From a bacterium UBA4883 (lineage in GTDB: Bacteria; Bacillota; Clostridia; Oscillospirales; Acutalibacteraceae), in assembly GCA_002399225.1 (NCBI GenBank), contig DHDF01000002.1, forward strand, positions 1 through 7,045: 7,045 bases of DNA, in the 5' to 3' direction. Below are positions 6,488 to 7,045 of this stretch, in pieces. Within the stretch, counting starts at the first letter, position 1, and the number at the start of each line of letters is the position of its first letter. The position numbers and the translations under genes are program-made. The notes under the pieces were generated by a model. It saw only the letters and a program-made list of their open reading frames with translations. It did no database searches and was not told the origin of the DNA.

Positions 6488-7045
6488 TTACACTTCCATG
6501 ATAATCGGTAGAACCATCGGACTGCGGCGTGTACGGTTGTAAAGCAGCTTAGACAGTTCGTCCTTAATACGGGTTTTCAATGTTCCCCAGTCGTGGATCC
6601 GATTTTTCGCACAGTCCTTCAGGACGGAAACAACCAGATTGCGCGCTTCGTCGATCAATGGCTCGGACTCCCGCACATAGACAAACCCGCGAGAGACAAC
6701 ATCCGGCCCGGCGATGATGTGCCCATCCGTGCAGGAAATGGTGCAGACCACCACGAGCAGTCCGTCTTCCGCTAGATGTTTGCGGTCCCGCAGAACAACA
6801 CTTCCCACATCGCCGACTCCCAAACCGTCGACTAGAACACGCCCGGCGGGGACCGGAGAAAGACGTTTCATATAATTCTCATTGAGTTCCACAACGTCGC
6901 CGATATCCCCGATAAAAACATTTTTCGGATCTCTTCCCATCGAGTAGGAAAGCTCCGCATTTTTGCGCAGCATCTTCTGCTCCCCGTGGACGGGAATAAA
7001 ATATTTCGGTTTTACGATCCCTTGCATCAGCTTGAGCTCTTCCTG
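6488..7045 (-). CDS. rnj: Ribonuclease J, C-terminal part (runs off the right edge)
   Basis: RNase J is a cytosolic metallo-beta-lactamase/beta-CASP ribonuclease with 5'-3' exonuclease and endonuclease activity, central to mRNA decay and rRNA maturation in Firmicutes. The last 185 codons are visible, about a third of a usual 550-residue protein. The fragment opens with QEELKLMQGIVKPKYFIPVHGE, whose HGE (visible residues 20-22) is the conserved late motif carrying a catalytic-site histidine. The linker and C-terminal domain follow, with PVPAGRVLVDGLGVGDVG at 64-81, RGFVYVRESE at 119-128 and the family's conserved ending RRSPMVLPIIMEV. The metal-binding HXHXDH motif lies outside the window. An ATG at 7027 is internal, because the frame is open and family-like to the edge. 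gdpP begins 33 nt downstream. Whether the genome has a second RNase J paralogue cannot be seen, so I do not assign J1 or J2. Confidence 0.95.
   Translation of the reverse strand, partial: QEELKLMQGIVKPKYFIPVHGEQKMLRKNAELSYSMGRDPKNVFIGDIGDVVELNENYMKRLSPVPAGRVLVDGLGVGDVGSVVLRDRKHLAEDGLLVVVCTISCTDGHIIAGPDVVSRGFVYVRESEPLIDEARNLVVSVLKDCAKNRIHDWGTLKTRIKDELSKLLYNRTRRSPMVLPIIMEV

Noticed and set aside
1..7045. A new defence, mobile or signalling system
   Set aside because: Every long stretch is accounted for by seven well-known housekeeping genes on one strand. No repeats, integrase, transposase, phage or toxin-antitoxin genes, RNA genes or gaps of unexplained DNA are visible.

Overview
The window looks like ordinary chromosomal DNA from a Gram-positive member of the Clostridia, probably Oscillospiraceae/Ruminococcaceae-like. 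The evidence is the gene set (RNase J, GdpP with membrane, PAS and degenerate GGDEF domains, a TilS-Hpt-FtsH cluster), strong AAGGAGG-type ribosome binding sites, frequent GTG/TTG starts, and moderate GC with AT-rich interruptions. The taxonomic placement is inference from gene content and style, not a database match.

All seven genes lie on the minus strand, so they read from right to left: rnj (3' part only, cut by the right edge), gdpP, rplI, dnaB, tilS, hpt, ftsH (5' part only, cut by the left edge). Junctions are tight: 33 nt rnj-gdpP, 10 nt gdpP-rplI, 37 nt rplI-dnaB, an 8-nt overlap dnaB-tilS, 4 nt tilS-hpt and 43 nt hpt-ftsH. No intergenic gap holds a convincing terminator, and no stretch over 50 bases lacks a gene. 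This is most simply one transcription unit, possibly boosted by an internal promoter inside tilS.

Functionally the row is housekeeping: RNA decay (RNase J), c-di-AMP breakdown (GdpP), ribosome (bL9), replication fork helicase (DnaB), tRNA-Ile2 decoding (TilS), purine salvage (Hpt) and membrane protein quality control (FtsH). Two blocks that are separate in Bacillus subtilis, gdpP-rplI-dnaB and tilS-hpt-ftsH, are joined here by overlapping reading frames.

I see no mobile element, CRISPR array, RNA gene, phage gene or undescribed system. The points worth a second look are small: a 90-bp stretch of about 22% GC inside tilS with promoter-like hexamers, homopolymer tracts in gdpP that could make it a mutational hot spot, and the near-exclusive use of non-ATG starts.
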